Source: Schlesneria sp.
Lineage (GTDB): Bacteria > Planctomycetota > Planctomycetia > Planctomycetales > Planctomycetaceae
NCBI GenBank assembly: GCA_028291515.1
Contig: JAQGHU010000114.1
Coordinates: forward strand, 186,001-250,000
DNA length: 64,000 nucleotides
Direction of reading: 5' to 3'
Below, one piece after another: positions 26,258 to 34,773 of this stretch; position 1 is the stretch's first letter; each line of letters begins with the position of its first letter. The notes under the pieces are model-generated. The model had not been told where the DNA came from. It saw nothing but the letters and a program-made list of their open reading frames with translations, and did not search any database. A program made the translations under genes and the position numbers.

Positions 26258-27223
26258 ATGAAAGTACTCGTAACCGGCGGCGCAGGATTCATTGGCAGTC
26301 ATATCGTTGACGCGCTAATCGCGAAGAAACATTCTCCCTTTGTGGTTGACGATCTCTCGACTGGATCTCGAGACAATCTCCCGCCGGCGGTTCCAGTGTT
26401 TGAAGTCGACATTTGCGATAAGGCTAGACTGTCTGCTGTTTTCGACGAAGTCAAACCGGACTGGGTTTGCCATCAAGCCGCCCAAATGTCAGTCAGTCGA
26501 TCGATGCGCGAACCGGTTTTCGATGCTGAGATCAACATCATGGGACTGCTGAATGTCTTCGACAATGCGGCACGCGTCGGCGCACGGCGAATCGTTTTTG
26601 CGTCGTCTGGGGGCGTACTCTACGGTGAAGTTACCAACCCGGCGCCCGAAGATGCCCCTAAGAAGCCGTTGTCGGCCTATGGCATCAGCAAATGGGTGGG
26701 TGAACAATACCTGGAGTTCTACGCTCGCGAACGAAACCTGCAGGGTGTCGCCCTGCGATATTCAAACGTCTATGGTCCGCGGCAGAATCCCCATGGAGAA
26801 GCAGGAGTCGTCGCGATTTTCTGCAAGGCGATGCTCGCGGGAAGCGCTGCAACAATTAATGGCGACGGGCGCTATGTTCGCGACTACGTTTATGGTCCCG
26901 ACGTCGCTCGGGCTAACGTCGCGGCCTTGGAAACCGGCCTGGAATCGCAGTTCACCGCCATCAACATCGGAACCGGCATCGGCGTCGACGTCAATGAAAT
27001 CGCGGCCCGACTGATGGAGTGTACGCAAGACTATTTGAAACAAAGCGGCAGTTTGATTCAAAGTCGTGAATGTCGACACGGTGAAGCCCGTCCCGGCGAT
27101 TTGCGATCGAATCTGATTTCACCAGCGGCGGCCGGACAACTCCTTGCGTGGAAGCCGACTGTGCAACTCAATGATGGGATTCGTCAAACCGTGAACTGGT
27201 TTGCTCAGAAGATCCACGGATAA
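26258..27223 (+). CDS. NAD-dependent UDP-hexose epimerase (GalE-like)
   Basis: An extended short-chain dehydrogenase of 321 residues. Seen: [20 protein letters not shown], the Asp that binds the adenine ribose in VVDDLSTG, HQAAQMSVSRSM, SSGGVLYGE, and the catalytic pair in YGISK (Tyr141, Lys145), then RYSNVYGPRQNPHGEAGVVA. This subgroup (archaeal/planctomycete GalE-like) acts as UDP-glucose or UDP-GlcNAc 4-epimerase. ATG 26258. The next gene makes UDP-sugars, so the pair probably supplies UDP-Glc/Gal or UDP-GlcNAc/GalNAc. Confidence 0.92.
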   Translation: MKVLVTGGAGFIGSHIVDALIAKKHSPFVVDDLSTGSRDNLPPAVPVFEVDICDKARLSAVFDEVKPDWVCHQAAQMSVSRSMREPVFDAEINIMGLLNVFDNAARVGARRIVFASSGGVLYGEVTNPAPEDAPKKPLSAYGISKWVGEQYLEFYARERNLQGVALRYSNVYGPRQNPHGEAGVVAIFCKAMLAGSAATINGDGRYVRDYVYGPDVARANVAALETGLESQFTAINIGTGIGVDVNEIAARLMECTQDYLKQSGSLIQSRECRHGEARPGDLRSNLISPAAAGQLLAWKPTVQLNDGIRQTVNWFAQKIHG

Positions 27224-27310
27224 TTCGACGAACTTCCGATCTTGGTACAGCAGTAATTCCAAGCACCTCTGATTTGCCAATAACCGAAGTTCACAGCAAA
27301 GGAAGAATAA

Positions 27311-28717
27311 ATGATTGATGTGGCTTCGTTATCGCAGATTGAACAGTTGGGACAACAACATGTGCTGCGGTATTGGAGTGAGCTATCAGAGACTCAAAAG
27401 GCACGCCTGAATGAGCAGTTGACCCACGTCGATTGGGAGATGATTCGTTATTATTTGTCGGACCTCAAGAGTTCTGAGCGCGACGTGAGGAGTGGACGCG
27501 GAACGATCGCTCCACCTGCTCATATCGTGCGATGTCCACGAACCGACGCGGAGTTGGATTCTTGGGACGAAGCCCGTAGGAAGGGCGAGCAAATTCTGCG
27601 AGAAGGCAAGGCGGGCGTGATTCTCCTCGCCGGTGGCCAGGGGACGCGGCTCGGATTCCCGCATCCAAAGGGGATGTATCCGATCGGGCCGGTTTCCGGT
27701 AAGTCTCTGTTCGAAATGTTCGCCGATCAGGTCGTTACCCTTGTCGCTCGTTTCGGGCATTCGATTCCTTATCTGATCATGACCAGCGATGGCACGCATG
27801 AAGAAACGGTCGCCTTTTTTGAACAGCGAGACTACTTCGGTCTCGGCCATGCCAATGTCTTCTTTTTTCGGCAGGGATATGCGCCGTGCGTTGATTCTGA
27901 AACGGGGAAGTTACTGTGCGTTGACAAGGGTGTCCTAGGCATGAGCCCCGATGGTCATGGTGGACTACTGGCGGCACTGCTGAAAGCCGGGCTGTTTTCC
28001 GAAATGAAAAACCGCGGAGTCGAATTTCTGTTTTTGCACCAGGTCGACAATCCACTCGTGAAGATCTGCGATCCCGCATTCCTCGGCCTGCACGTGCGAC
28101 ATGGATCAGAGGTTTCCACCAAAGTCGTTTCCAAAACCTCCCCCGATGAAAAGGTCGGCCTGGCCGTTGACCTGAACGGCAGAACGGCCATTATCGAGTA
28201 CAGCGATTTGCCAAGCGAACTGGCTAACGAACGAGAGGCCGACGGCGGCTTACGGTTTTGGGCAGGAAACGCGGCGATTCACATCTTCAATCGCTCGTTC
28301 ATGGAAACCGTCGCCACATCGGCGGCGAACCTACCCTGGCATCGAGCCCACAAAAGGATTCCGCACATCGACGACGAGGGACATCTTATTCAATCAGAGG
28401 TTGAGAACGGCATCAAGTTTGAGCGATTTTTATTCGACACGCTGCCTCTCGCCAAAACCGCGTTGATTGTGGAATCGAGCCGGAACGAAGAATTCGCTCC
28501 GCTGAAAAACAGCTCAGGCGAGTTCTCCGCAGAATATGTGCGAACTCACATCGTACAGGTCGCCTTGAATTGGCTGAAAGCGGCGGCTGTCACGGTTCCG
28601 GAAGCCGCAACCGTCGAAATCAGTTTCAGGTTTGCCTCATCGGCCGAAGACCTGGCGCTGCGAGTCAAAGAAGTCGAAGATCTGACGTTTGATCGTCCAG
28701 TTTATATAGGACCATGA
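27311..28717 (+). CDS. UDP-N-acetylhexosamine/UDP-sugar pyrophosphorylase (eukaryote-type UDPGP family)
   Basis: Forms a UDP-sugar from UTP and a sugar-1-phosphate. The 468-residue length and motifs match the UAP1/AGX-like UDPGP family, not bacterial GalU or GlmU. Seen: VILLAGGQGTRLGFPHPKGM (about 103-122, UTP-binding), YLIMTSDGTHEETVAFFE, FFRQGYAPCVD, the uridine/sugar-binding SPDGHGGLLAALLKAG, and FLFLHQVDNPLVKICDPAFL. AGX-type enzymes make UDP-GlcNAc or UDP-GalNAc; others accept glucose-1-phosphate. It is 87 bases after the epimerase and probably in the same operon. Planctomycetes commonly carry this family. Confidence 0.88.
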   Translation: MIDVASLSQIEQLGQQHVLRYWSELSETQKARLNEQLTHVDWEMIRYYLSDLKSSERDVRSGRGTIAPPAHIVRCPRTDAELDSWDEARRKGEQILREGKAGVILLAGGQGTRLGFPHPKGMYPIGPVSGKSLFEMFADQVVTLVARFGHSIPYLIMTSDGTHEETVAFFEQRDYFGLGHANVFFFRQGYAPCVDSETGKLLCVDKGVLGMSPDGHGGLLAALLKAGLFSEMKNRGVEFLFLHQVDNPLVKICDPAFLGLHVRHGSEVSTKVVSKTSPDEKVGLAVDLNGRTAIIEYSDLPSELANEREADGGLRFWAGNAAIHIFNRSFMETVATSAANLPWHRAHKRIPHIDDEGHLIQSEVENGIKFERFLFDTLPLAKTALIVESSRNEEFAPLKNSSGEFSAEYVRTHIVQVALNWLKAAAVTVPEAATVEISFRFASSAEDLALRVKEVEDLTFDRPVYIGP

Positions 28718-29815
28718 AATCATTGGGGCTTCTCGCTTGTCGGGAATCAGCTTATCCGGCGAAGTCCAGGATACTAATCAGCCGCATGTCTCCGCAGCTG
28801 GAAAATCTTTTGCGACGTACATGCGGGCTTATACTTGAGTCATGTCGGCACGAACCAATGATTGACGAGCGGCGCAATGAGGCCGTATCCGGACAACGCT
28901 TGTTGAATACGTGGAGTGTGCAGAGTGCGGCTCTCCATCTGATCGGCGCTCGGCGTCTTGGATGTCGAGAGCGAGCATTTCAAGTGTGCTCTGTCAACGA
29001 TCTGGGCATTTGGCAAAATCAATGCCGCAAGTCTGCGTGCTGAATCAACCCTAGGAAATGGCAAGATGATGGTAACAACTAAGGATGGGACAATGATGAA
29101 GAAACGCGGGTTGCCCCTTCCTGCACGATCGCGAACATGTCGCGGCACTCTCGCGCCGCGATTTGAATTAATAGTTCCACTTGTCCAGGCGGGTTGGGTC
29201 TACCCTGCTCAATACATCCACGCGTCGCGATGAGCAGAAGAATGATGGGCAGACTCCACCATAACCCCGCTTGTTGACATTCGGTGACATGCGCTAAAAC
29301 GACCCTCTGCACGGCTTTTTTCTTGTATAGAGGCTAACACTGGGTACAGTTGCGCTCCTCGATCCCCGGTCACGACCGGAGCCTACAGTGAACCTGCCCA
29401 CTCTGATCTCCTACGCGAAGAAATGTTTATTGGGCATCGCAGACTCGTCATCTTCGTCCGTCGCAATCAAGGAGGCACCCGGTCGACAGCCGTCATGGGA
29501 GACAAGCGGGCAATCTTCTCCGACGGAGTCCACGCCCAACGGCCTGTTGATTACTACGGATAATCCGAGACACTATTCCACAACGCGCCTGCCGTGAACG
29601 TGTGACAACTCGGACAATGGCACGCTCCGTCAGGGCGCGCCTGACCTACCGAAGTTCAAAGATGGCATTACTCACTGAATCATAGACAACTTCAATGCCC
29701 TTTGCTACATCACCTTGACCCAAGAAGAGAGGTCCAAATCGGACCGACAGAATCTAGGGTCGTGGTTCTCACACCAGGAACCAGCTAAATGACACGGAAA
29801 TGAAGAGGAATCCAC
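28718..29815. other. 1.1 kb without a convincing gene
   Basis: Short open frames occur on both strands but none has a recognisable domain. One starts with an ATGA overlap on the preceding stop (28714, 109 codons), an arrangement typical of coupled genes, yet its sequence looks non-coding. A minus-strand frame (29079-29312) has a weak hydrophobic stretch and a Cys. A small hairpin CCGGTC/GACCGG lies near 29365. A decayed gene is likely, given the neighbouring remnants, but cannot be named. Confidence 0.45.
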
Positions 29816-31132
29816 TTGGTCGATCCGAAAAACAAATCCGGAGCGATACTCTACATGCTGTACGACGTAGCAGTCCTAACCATGTCGACAATCTATTATT
29901 GGCACTCAGCACTTTACCGACACAGTGGCCAAAGGCGTTTAGCGTGGTTCAAAATGCGAAAGCGCAATATTCTGCCGCCGCTCCCAGTTGACCGACGCCC
30001 CTTAATTTGGATTCACGCGGTGTCTGCCGGCGAAGTTAAAGTTGCCGAGAAGCTAGCTGAGGCGTTACGGCGTCTATTGTTACGGGCGACAATCGTTATA
30101 TCTTCTTCGACTGAAGCTGGGTATGCAAAAGCACAAAATGTCATCGAGGCCGATGTCGCGATTGTAATGCCGCTCGATCTTCGCAAGCCACTCCAACAGA
30201 TCTTCCAACATCTTCAGCCAAGTGTGTTGATAACTGTTGAGTCGGAATTGTGGCCGCACCTTTTTCGGATCGCAGAACAAATGTCAGTCCCAATCAACGT
30301 AACAAATGCGACGCTATCGGATCGATCCTTCAAGAACTTCAAGAAACATGGATGGTTCGCGAAGGCGACACTCTCAAAAGTGAGTCATTTCTATTGCCAG
30401 AACATGAGCACAATGTCGCGACTAAATGAACTCGGGGTCGCGGATAACAAGATCGATATCACAGGCAACATGAAATTGTCGCCTCCGTCTCGCCAAGCTA
30501 TTGCTCACGCTCAAGCATTGGTGCCCGCCTGTGACAGGCGCGAGACTAAGACCATTACATTTGGCAACATTCATCCGGCGGAGATCAAAGACACGAGAGA
30601 TCTAATTTGTAGACTACATTCCGTCACCGATACGAGAGTTCTCATCGTCCCGAGGCATATCGATAAATTTACTCCAAAAGACATAAAAACAACGTTCGGT
30701 GACGACGTTAAAGTAGTGTCTGACATTTCCGAGATATCGCCTTCTGATCGATTGGTGTGGGTTAGTGCCATGCATATACTGGAGGCTATATACGCAGCAA
30801 CTGATATAGCAGTAGTAATGGGGACATTTTGCGACGTAGGTGGTCACGATCTTGTCGAGCCTGTGCATTTTGGCGCGCTCACTTTTTACGGGCCTAACGT
30901 CGAAAAGCAAATGTCGCTACACGCGGAGATGTCGGCACTTATGCCTTGGGCGCAAGTCCGTGACTACAATGCCTTATACGAATCACTTGTTGAGATGCTT
31001 GAGGTGGAGTACCTTTGGAATACGCGAGTGAATGAACTGCACAGCGCACTTGCTCAATTTGCGTCGATCACAAATGACGTAGCGTGTGCAATTGTCGAAC
31101 GAAACCAATTGAAAGACCAGAACGCGTCCTGA
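29816..31132 (+). CDS. waaA: WaaA/KdtA-type 3-deoxy-D-manno-octulosonic acid transferase
   Basis: GT30 family enzyme that moves Kdo from CMP-Kdo to lipid A precursors or a glycan. Seen: N-terminal membrane anchor region (MLYDVAVLTMSTIYYW), WIHAVSAGEVKVAEKLAEAL with the family's catalytic Glu, VESELWPHLFRIA, NATLSDRSFKNFKKHG, and GGHDLVEPVHFGALTFYGPN, which is conserved at the C-terminus (GGHN.LEPA..G). Start TTG 29816 has AGAGGA six bases upstream; ATG 29855 is the alternative. By eye the gene is AT-richer than the neighbouring housekeeping genes, and it borders a mobile-element scar, so transfer is possible. It fits a CMP-acid-sugar module. Confidence 0.9.
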   Translation: MVDPKNKSGAILYMLYDVAVLTMSTIYYWHSALYRHSGQRRLAWFKMRKRNILPPLPVDRRPLIWIHAVSAGEVKVAEKLAEALRRLLLRATIVISSSTEAGYAKAQNVIEADVAIVMPLDLRKPLQQIFQHLQPSVLITVESELWPHLFRIAEQMSVPINVTNATLSDRSFKNFKKHGWFAKATLSKVSHFYCQNMSTMSRLNELGVADNKIDITGNMKLSPPSRQAIAHAQALVPACDRRETKTITFGNIHPAEIKDTRDLICRLHSVTDTRVLIVPRHIDKFTPKDIKTTFGDDVKVVSDISEISPSDRLVWVSAMHILEAIYAATDIAVVMGTFCDVGGHDLVEPVHFGALTFYGPNVEKQMSLHAEMSALMPWAQVRDYNALYESLVEMLEVEYLWNTRVNELHSALAQFASITNDVACAIVERNQLKDQNAS

Positions 31133-31206
31133 AACGCGTGTGCTAGTGTGCGAAGTGGCAAGAGTCTGTTATTGACTTATCTGCTGTCATTTGCTGATGT
31201 TAGGTG

Positions 31207-31266
31207 ATGAGCACGACACGGAAGTCGTATCCCAGCGACGTGGCAGATGCCGAATGGGAGTTTTTT
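31207..31266 (+). pseudogene. IS5-type transposase N-terminal remnant
   Basis: ATG 31207 opens MSTTRKSYPSDVADAEWEFF, the standard N-terminus of IS5/IS4-type transposases (S.P.D..D.EWE). The match ends after about 20 codons, where the sequence passes into a recombinase fragment in another frame. The element was interrupted or deleted here. Confidence 0.65.
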
Positions 31267-31510
31267 GGTTGGTTATCTCAGTCTGATGCGTGAAGATGCA
31301 CCTCGGCGCGGATACTCTTCGCGGGAGGTCCCTTGGGTGCTCAAGGATCTTCGAAAGACCTGCGCGACCTACTACGATGAGCATCTTCCGGAGTCATCGA
31401 TCGAGATTCTTGGACACGCGGTCGGCGGCATCACCTACCGCCACTACGCTCACCGATCTCCGTTACCGCCAAGCCACTCGCTGCGCACGAAGGCATCCCT
31501 TCGTATGTGA
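31267..31510 (+). pseudogene. Tyrosine recombinase (integrase) C-terminal remnant
   Basis: In the frame that ends at 31510 the protein reads LKDLRKTCATYYDEH, SIEILGHAVGGITYRHYAH. This matches the catalytic block of tyrosine recombinases: Arg of the LR.T motif, His of ILGH, and the nucleophile Tyr in the final YRHYAH. The N-terminal and core-binding parts are missing; an IS5-type fragment takes their place. It is not expected to be active. Confidence 0.65.
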
Positions 31511-31635
31511 TAAGGGGCACCGCCGGGGACTGACGTCGGTTCCGACGGTCTCACGACATCCATGAACAGTAATACCTTCAAGCCGTCCGACAAGCGAAAG
31601 ATCCGTTCCACAAAAGCATCGGCAGAGGTGACGCC

Positions 31636-33714
31636 ATGAAGATAGCCCACTTCTTTATCGAACGCCCGATTTTCGCAGCCGTTATCTCATTCGTGATCAC
31701 GATCTTCGGAGCTATCTCGTATGTGTCGCTGCCCGCTGCTCAATACCCGGACATTGTGCCACCGACAATCGTTGTGCGCGCGTTCTATCCAGGCGCTTCT
31801 CCCGAAGTCATCGCCGACACGGTCGCGACACCAATTAAACAGGAAGTGAACGGCGTCGAAGAGATGCTGTACATGTCGTCACAGTGCACGGTCGACGGCC
31901 AGATGGAACTGACTGTCACTTTCAAGCTGGGTACGGACCTCGATAATGCTCAGGTGCTGGTTCAGAATCGCGTCGCGACAGCAGAACCACGGCTTCCTGA
32001 AGAAGTGCGTCGGCAGGGGATCACGACCACCAAATCCAGCCCGGACATTCTGATGGTGATCCACCTGGTGTCGCCTGACAAGCGGTACGACCAGCTTTAC
32101 TTGAGCAACTATGCGTTGATTCAAGTGCGCGACGAGTTGTCTCGAGTTGAGGGCGTCGGGAGCATCAATACGCCCGGCCTTCGCGAATACAGCATGCGAG
32201 TCTGGCTGGATTCCGAGCGACTGTCGCATTTATCGCTGACTCCGGCCGATGTCGTCGCAGCGATTCAAACTCAAAACCTGCAAGTGGCGTCGGGCGTCAT
32301 CGGCCAGCCTCCACAGTCGACAAAAGGAGACTTTCAGTTGACGGTCAAAACTCTGGGCCGGCTGATGGAACCGCAGCAGTTCGAGCAGATGATCGTGCGA
32401 ACAGGTGAAGATGGTCGAGTGATACGAGTCAGCGATGTTGCTCGGATCGAACTGGGAGCTCGCGACTACACGATCAATAGCTATGTCGATGGCGAGACCG
32501 GTATCGGCATGGCGATCACACAGCGTCCCGGTGCGAATGCTCTTGCGACAGCTGCAGCTTTGCAGCAGACGATTGATCGTCTCGCGAAGAACTTTCCCGA
32601 AGGGCTGACATACCGCGTAGCGTACAACCCGACCGTGTTCGTGCGCGAGTCGATCGATTCGGTGATTCATACGTTGTACGAAGCCGCAATCCTGGTAGTG
32701 ATCGTGGTGCTCGTATTCCTGCAGAACTGGCGAGCGACGCTGATTCCGCTGATTGCGATCCCCGTCTCGTTGGTGGGGACGTTCGCTGCGATGCTCGCAC
32801 TGGGGTTTTCGCTCAACATGCTGTCGCTGTTCGGGCTGGTGCTCGCGATCGGGATCGTCGTTGATGATGCGATCGTCGTCGTGGAAAATGTCGAACCGCA
32901 TATCGGTCAACTGAAGACACGGAACGTAGCTGGCGAGATGATTCCACTCGGCTCGGTCGTCGACGTTCGCTGGGAGACCGGTCCCGATCGCGTCGTTCGA
33001 TACAACATGTATCCATCGGCAGAGGTGCAGGGGGATACAGCACCGGGCTACAGTTCCGGTCAGGCGATTGAGACCATCGAACGATTGGCGAAAGGAGTGC
33101 TTCCGCAAGGGATGTCGATCGAATGGACTGATATCACTTTCCAGGAACGCCTCGCGGGAAACACAGCTCTCTACATTTTTCCACTGTGCGTGCTATTCGT
33201 CTTCCTGGTGCATGCGGCCGAGTATGAAAGCTGGTCGCTGCCAATGGCTATCATTTTGATCGCCCCGATCTGTCTGCCGTTTGCTCTGGGAGGCGTCTGG
33301 CTGCGTGGCATGGATAACAACCTGATCACTCAAATCAGCTTCATCGTGCTGATTGGACTCGCTGCAAAAAATGCCGTGTTGATTGTCGAGTTCGCGAAGC
33401 AGCAGGAGGAAGAGGGCCACGGAACGATTCAGGCTGCGATCGAAGCCTGCCGCTTGCGCTTGAGACCGATCATCATGACGTCGTTCGCGTTCATCCTGGG
33501 GGTGATTCCACTGGCCCGTGCAGTCGGACCTGGCTTCGAAATGCGGCAGGTGCTGGGGACGGCTGTGTTTAGCGGAATGCTGGGAGTGACACTCTTCGGA
33601 CTGTTCCTGACTCCTGCCTTCTACATATTGCTAAGAGGAGCTTCGAAGTGGTTCTGGGGTGCAGAAAAAAAGACAAACGTCTACCAGAACCAAAGTTCAT
33701 CAAGCGTCCATTGA
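31636..33714 (+). CDS. RND efflux permease (HAE1/AcrB family) with large internal deletion
   Basis: Begins like AcrB/MexB: FFIERPIFAAVISFVITIFG, PAAQYPDIVPPTIVV, FYPGASPEVIADTVATPI. TM2-TM4 with VVDDAIVVVENV follow up to about residue 418. The frame then jumps directly into LKTRNVAGEMIPLGSVVDV, which belongs to the second periplasmic loop, and ends normally with TM8-TM12 (GLAAKNAVLIVEFAKQ). The total is 692 residues against about 1030-1060 for the family, so roughly 350 residues (TM5-TM7 and most of the second porter loop) are gone. The frame is intact. There is no adjacent membrane-fusion protein. Probably a non-functional deletion product. Start ATG 31636 has AGAGG upstream. Confidence 0.85.
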   Translation: MKIAHFFIERPIFAAVISFVITIFGAISYVSLPAAQYPDIVPPTIVVRAFYPGASPEVIADTVATPIKQEVNGVEEMLYMSSQCTVDGQMELTVTFKLGTDLDNAQVLVQNRVATAEPRLPEEVRRQGITTTKSSPDILMVIHLVSPDKRYDQLYLSNYALIQVRDELSRVEGVGSINTPGLREYSMRVWLDSERLSHLSLTPADVVAAIQTQNLQVASGVIGQPPQSTKGDFQLTVKTLGRLMEPQQFEQMIVRTGEDGRVIRVSDVARIELGARDYTINSYVDGETGIGMAITQRPGANALATAAALQQTIDRLAKNFPEGLTYRVAYNPTVFVRESIDSVIHTLYEAAILVVIVVLVFLQNWRATLIPLIAIPVSLVGTFAAMLALGFSLNMLSLFGLVLAIGIVVDDAIVVVENVEPHIGQLKTRNVAGEMIPLGSVVDVRWETGPDRVVRYNMYPSAEVQGDTAPGYSSGQAIETIERLAKGVLPQGMSIEWTDITFQERLAGNTALYIFPLCVLFVFLVHAAEYESWSLPMAIILIAPICLPFALGGVWLRGMDNNLITQISFIVLIGLAAKNAVLIVEFAKQQEEEGHGTIQAAIEACRLRLRPIIMTSFAFILGVIPLARAVGPGFEMRQVLGTAVFSGMLGVTLFGLFLTPAFYILLRGASKWFWGAEKKTNVYQNQSSSSVH

Positions 33715-33715
33715 T

Positions 33716-34108
33716 CTAGCTCAAATCCGTCGCGGTGTTCGGCCCAAGATCGCTCATCTGTTCCATCATCAGCAATAAGCCACGATCTAACCGCCGTTTC
33801 ACCGTTTTGTTGGCGACGTCTAGGACTTCGGCAGCTTCGGACACTGTCATGCCCTGGATGCGCATCCAGTCGAATGCCTCTCGCTCGTCCTCCGGCAAGC
33901 CGTCCGTCACCTCAATCATGCGGCGACAATTGGCGGTTAAACCAGAGTCGCTGTCGATGGATGCCGGCACCAATCCGTCGATATCTCCCACGGCAACTGG
34001 TTGATTGTCCATCTGACGTGCCAGATCATTTAACTCGCACCGCATGTGCTTGCTGGCCAGCGAGAAGAATTGGCGAATGGTTGTCGGGCGAGCTTCTCGC
34101 AGAGCCAT
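33716..34108 (-). CDS. ECF sigma factor, region 4 part only
   Basis: A 130-residue protein with FFSLASKHMRCELNDLARQM, then DGLPEDEREAFDWMRIQGM and the helix-turn-helix of sigma region 4, TVSEAAEVLDVANKTVKRRLDRG. This is the C-terminal two-thirds of a planctomycete ECF sigma factor. Region 2, which binds the -10 element and core polymerase, is missing, and the in-frame upstream codon run ends in TGA. Its stop lies two bases from the convergent RND stop. A remnant is the likeliest reading; a stand-alone DNA-binding fragment is possible. Confidence 0.65.
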   Translation of the reverse strand: MALREARPTTIRQFFSLASKHMRCELNDLARQMDNQPVAVGDIDGLVPASIDSDSGLTANCRRMIEVTDGLPEDEREAFDWMRIQGMTVSEAAEVLDVANKTVKRRLDRGLLLMMEQMSDLGPNTATDLS

Positions 34109-34430
34109 CAGCGGTCCTCCACGAGTGCACCGAGCATCTCAAACATACTTCGGTCCGACACACCGCCGCTGGGCGCTTACAAAGGCTCGGTGGCACATCG
34201 TCGCGAGATTAGCGAATAAGCTGCGTTGTAAAGACGCGCACCAGAAGCTGGATTACGGCAGAGAATTAGTTAAGCAATTATCAGCTAGGTTTGCCGCCAT
34301 ACTCAATTTCGACTCGAAATGAATCGAGAGATCGTGAATTTTAGCGGAGATGCCGAATTCTCGGTCGTTCATCATGGCCGCGAGTTGAAACGCAGTTGCA
34401 ATAGTTGGTCGTTGAACAATGTTCCAATAG
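34109..34430. other. Intergenic stretch, possible mobile-element debris
   Basis: About 320 bases with no intact gene. On the plus strand near 34180-34310 the frame reads RRWALTKARWHIVARLAN, KLRCKDAHQKLDYGREL, faintly like the helical region of OrfB/TnpB transposases. The similarity is too weak to call. On the minus strand a short frame, MFEMLGALVEDR, ends in a TGATG overlap with the sigma-fragment start. Confidence 0.3.
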
Positions 34431-34431
34431 C

Positions 34432-34480
34432 TAAAAAAAACACAACCTGGGGCTGCCGAAGTGGCAACCCCAGGTTGTGT
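34432..34480 (-). terminator. Intrinsic terminator (leftward)
   Basis: The arms ACACAACCTGGGG (34440-34452) and CCCCAGGTTGTGT (34468-34480) pair perfectly, with an extra inner stem TGCC/GGCA. On the minus strand the hairpin is followed by eight T residues. It closes leftward transcription coming from the recombinase region. Confidence 0.88.
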
Positions 34481-34530
34481 AGCGTTCAATTGGAAAGACC
34501 ACAATCGACCTGTTGTCGCTCGGCTTGAAC

Positions 34531-34683
34531 TCAACTGCGCATTCTGTCACCTCCTCCCTTCTCAGTTCGTTCTTTATTCGCATGGTTGCGCTGCTTGCTG
34601 AGGCGGTCGGAGACCGCTTTGGCCCAGAGTCGAAGCAAGCGCATGATCGGCATAGCCGGCTGTTTTAGTGGGGACGGGCGCAC
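34531..34683 (-). CDS. Small basic ORF downstream of the serine recombinase (hypothetical)
   Basis: Starts at GTG 34683 with a perfect AGGAGG five bases upstream and codes 50 residues: VRPSPLKQPAMPIMRLLRLW followed by a Lys/Arg-rich tail. No known domain. It sits between two leftward intrinsic terminators. A second frame of 39 codons (GTG 34550 to TAG 34431) overlaps its end but runs through the terminator hairpin and is doubtful. Whether the 50-residue frame is translated is uncertain. A helper of the recombinase, such as a directionality factor, is only a thought. Confidence 0.32.
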   Translation of the reverse strand: MRPSPLKQPAMPIMRLLRLWAKAVSDRLSKQRNHANKERTEKGGGDRMRS

Positions 34684-34700
34684 AAGTTCCTCCTGACCAT

Positions 34701-34740
34701 AAAACGAAAATGCCGTGCCTCATGGTGTGAGACACGGCAA
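34701..34740 (-). terminator. Intrinsic terminator after the serine recombinase
   Basis: On the minus strand TGCCGTG-T-CTCA, a short loop, then TGAG-G-CACGGCA is followed by TTTTCGTTTT. It starts about 35 bases after the recombinase stop codon and is well placed to end its transcript. Confidence 0.75.
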
Positions 34741-34773
34741 GGGATGTTCTAAATTGGATGGCGATGAACGGCA

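Noticed and set aside
28714-29043. 109-codon frame coupled by ATGA to the pyrophosphorylase gene
   Set aside because: The start overlap looks real but the protein sequence has no family features and appears random.
32230-33108. 292-codon minus-strand frame
   Set aside because: It is antisense to the RND permease; His/Arg-rich composition is typical of shadow frames.
34044-34322. Possible OrfB/TnpB transposase fragment
   Set aside because: The helical KLRCKDAHQKL similarity is too short and weak to separate from chance.
34431-34550. 39-codon minus-strand frame with GTG after GGGAGGAG
   Set aside because: The ribosome site is too close to the start and the last third is the terminator hairpin.
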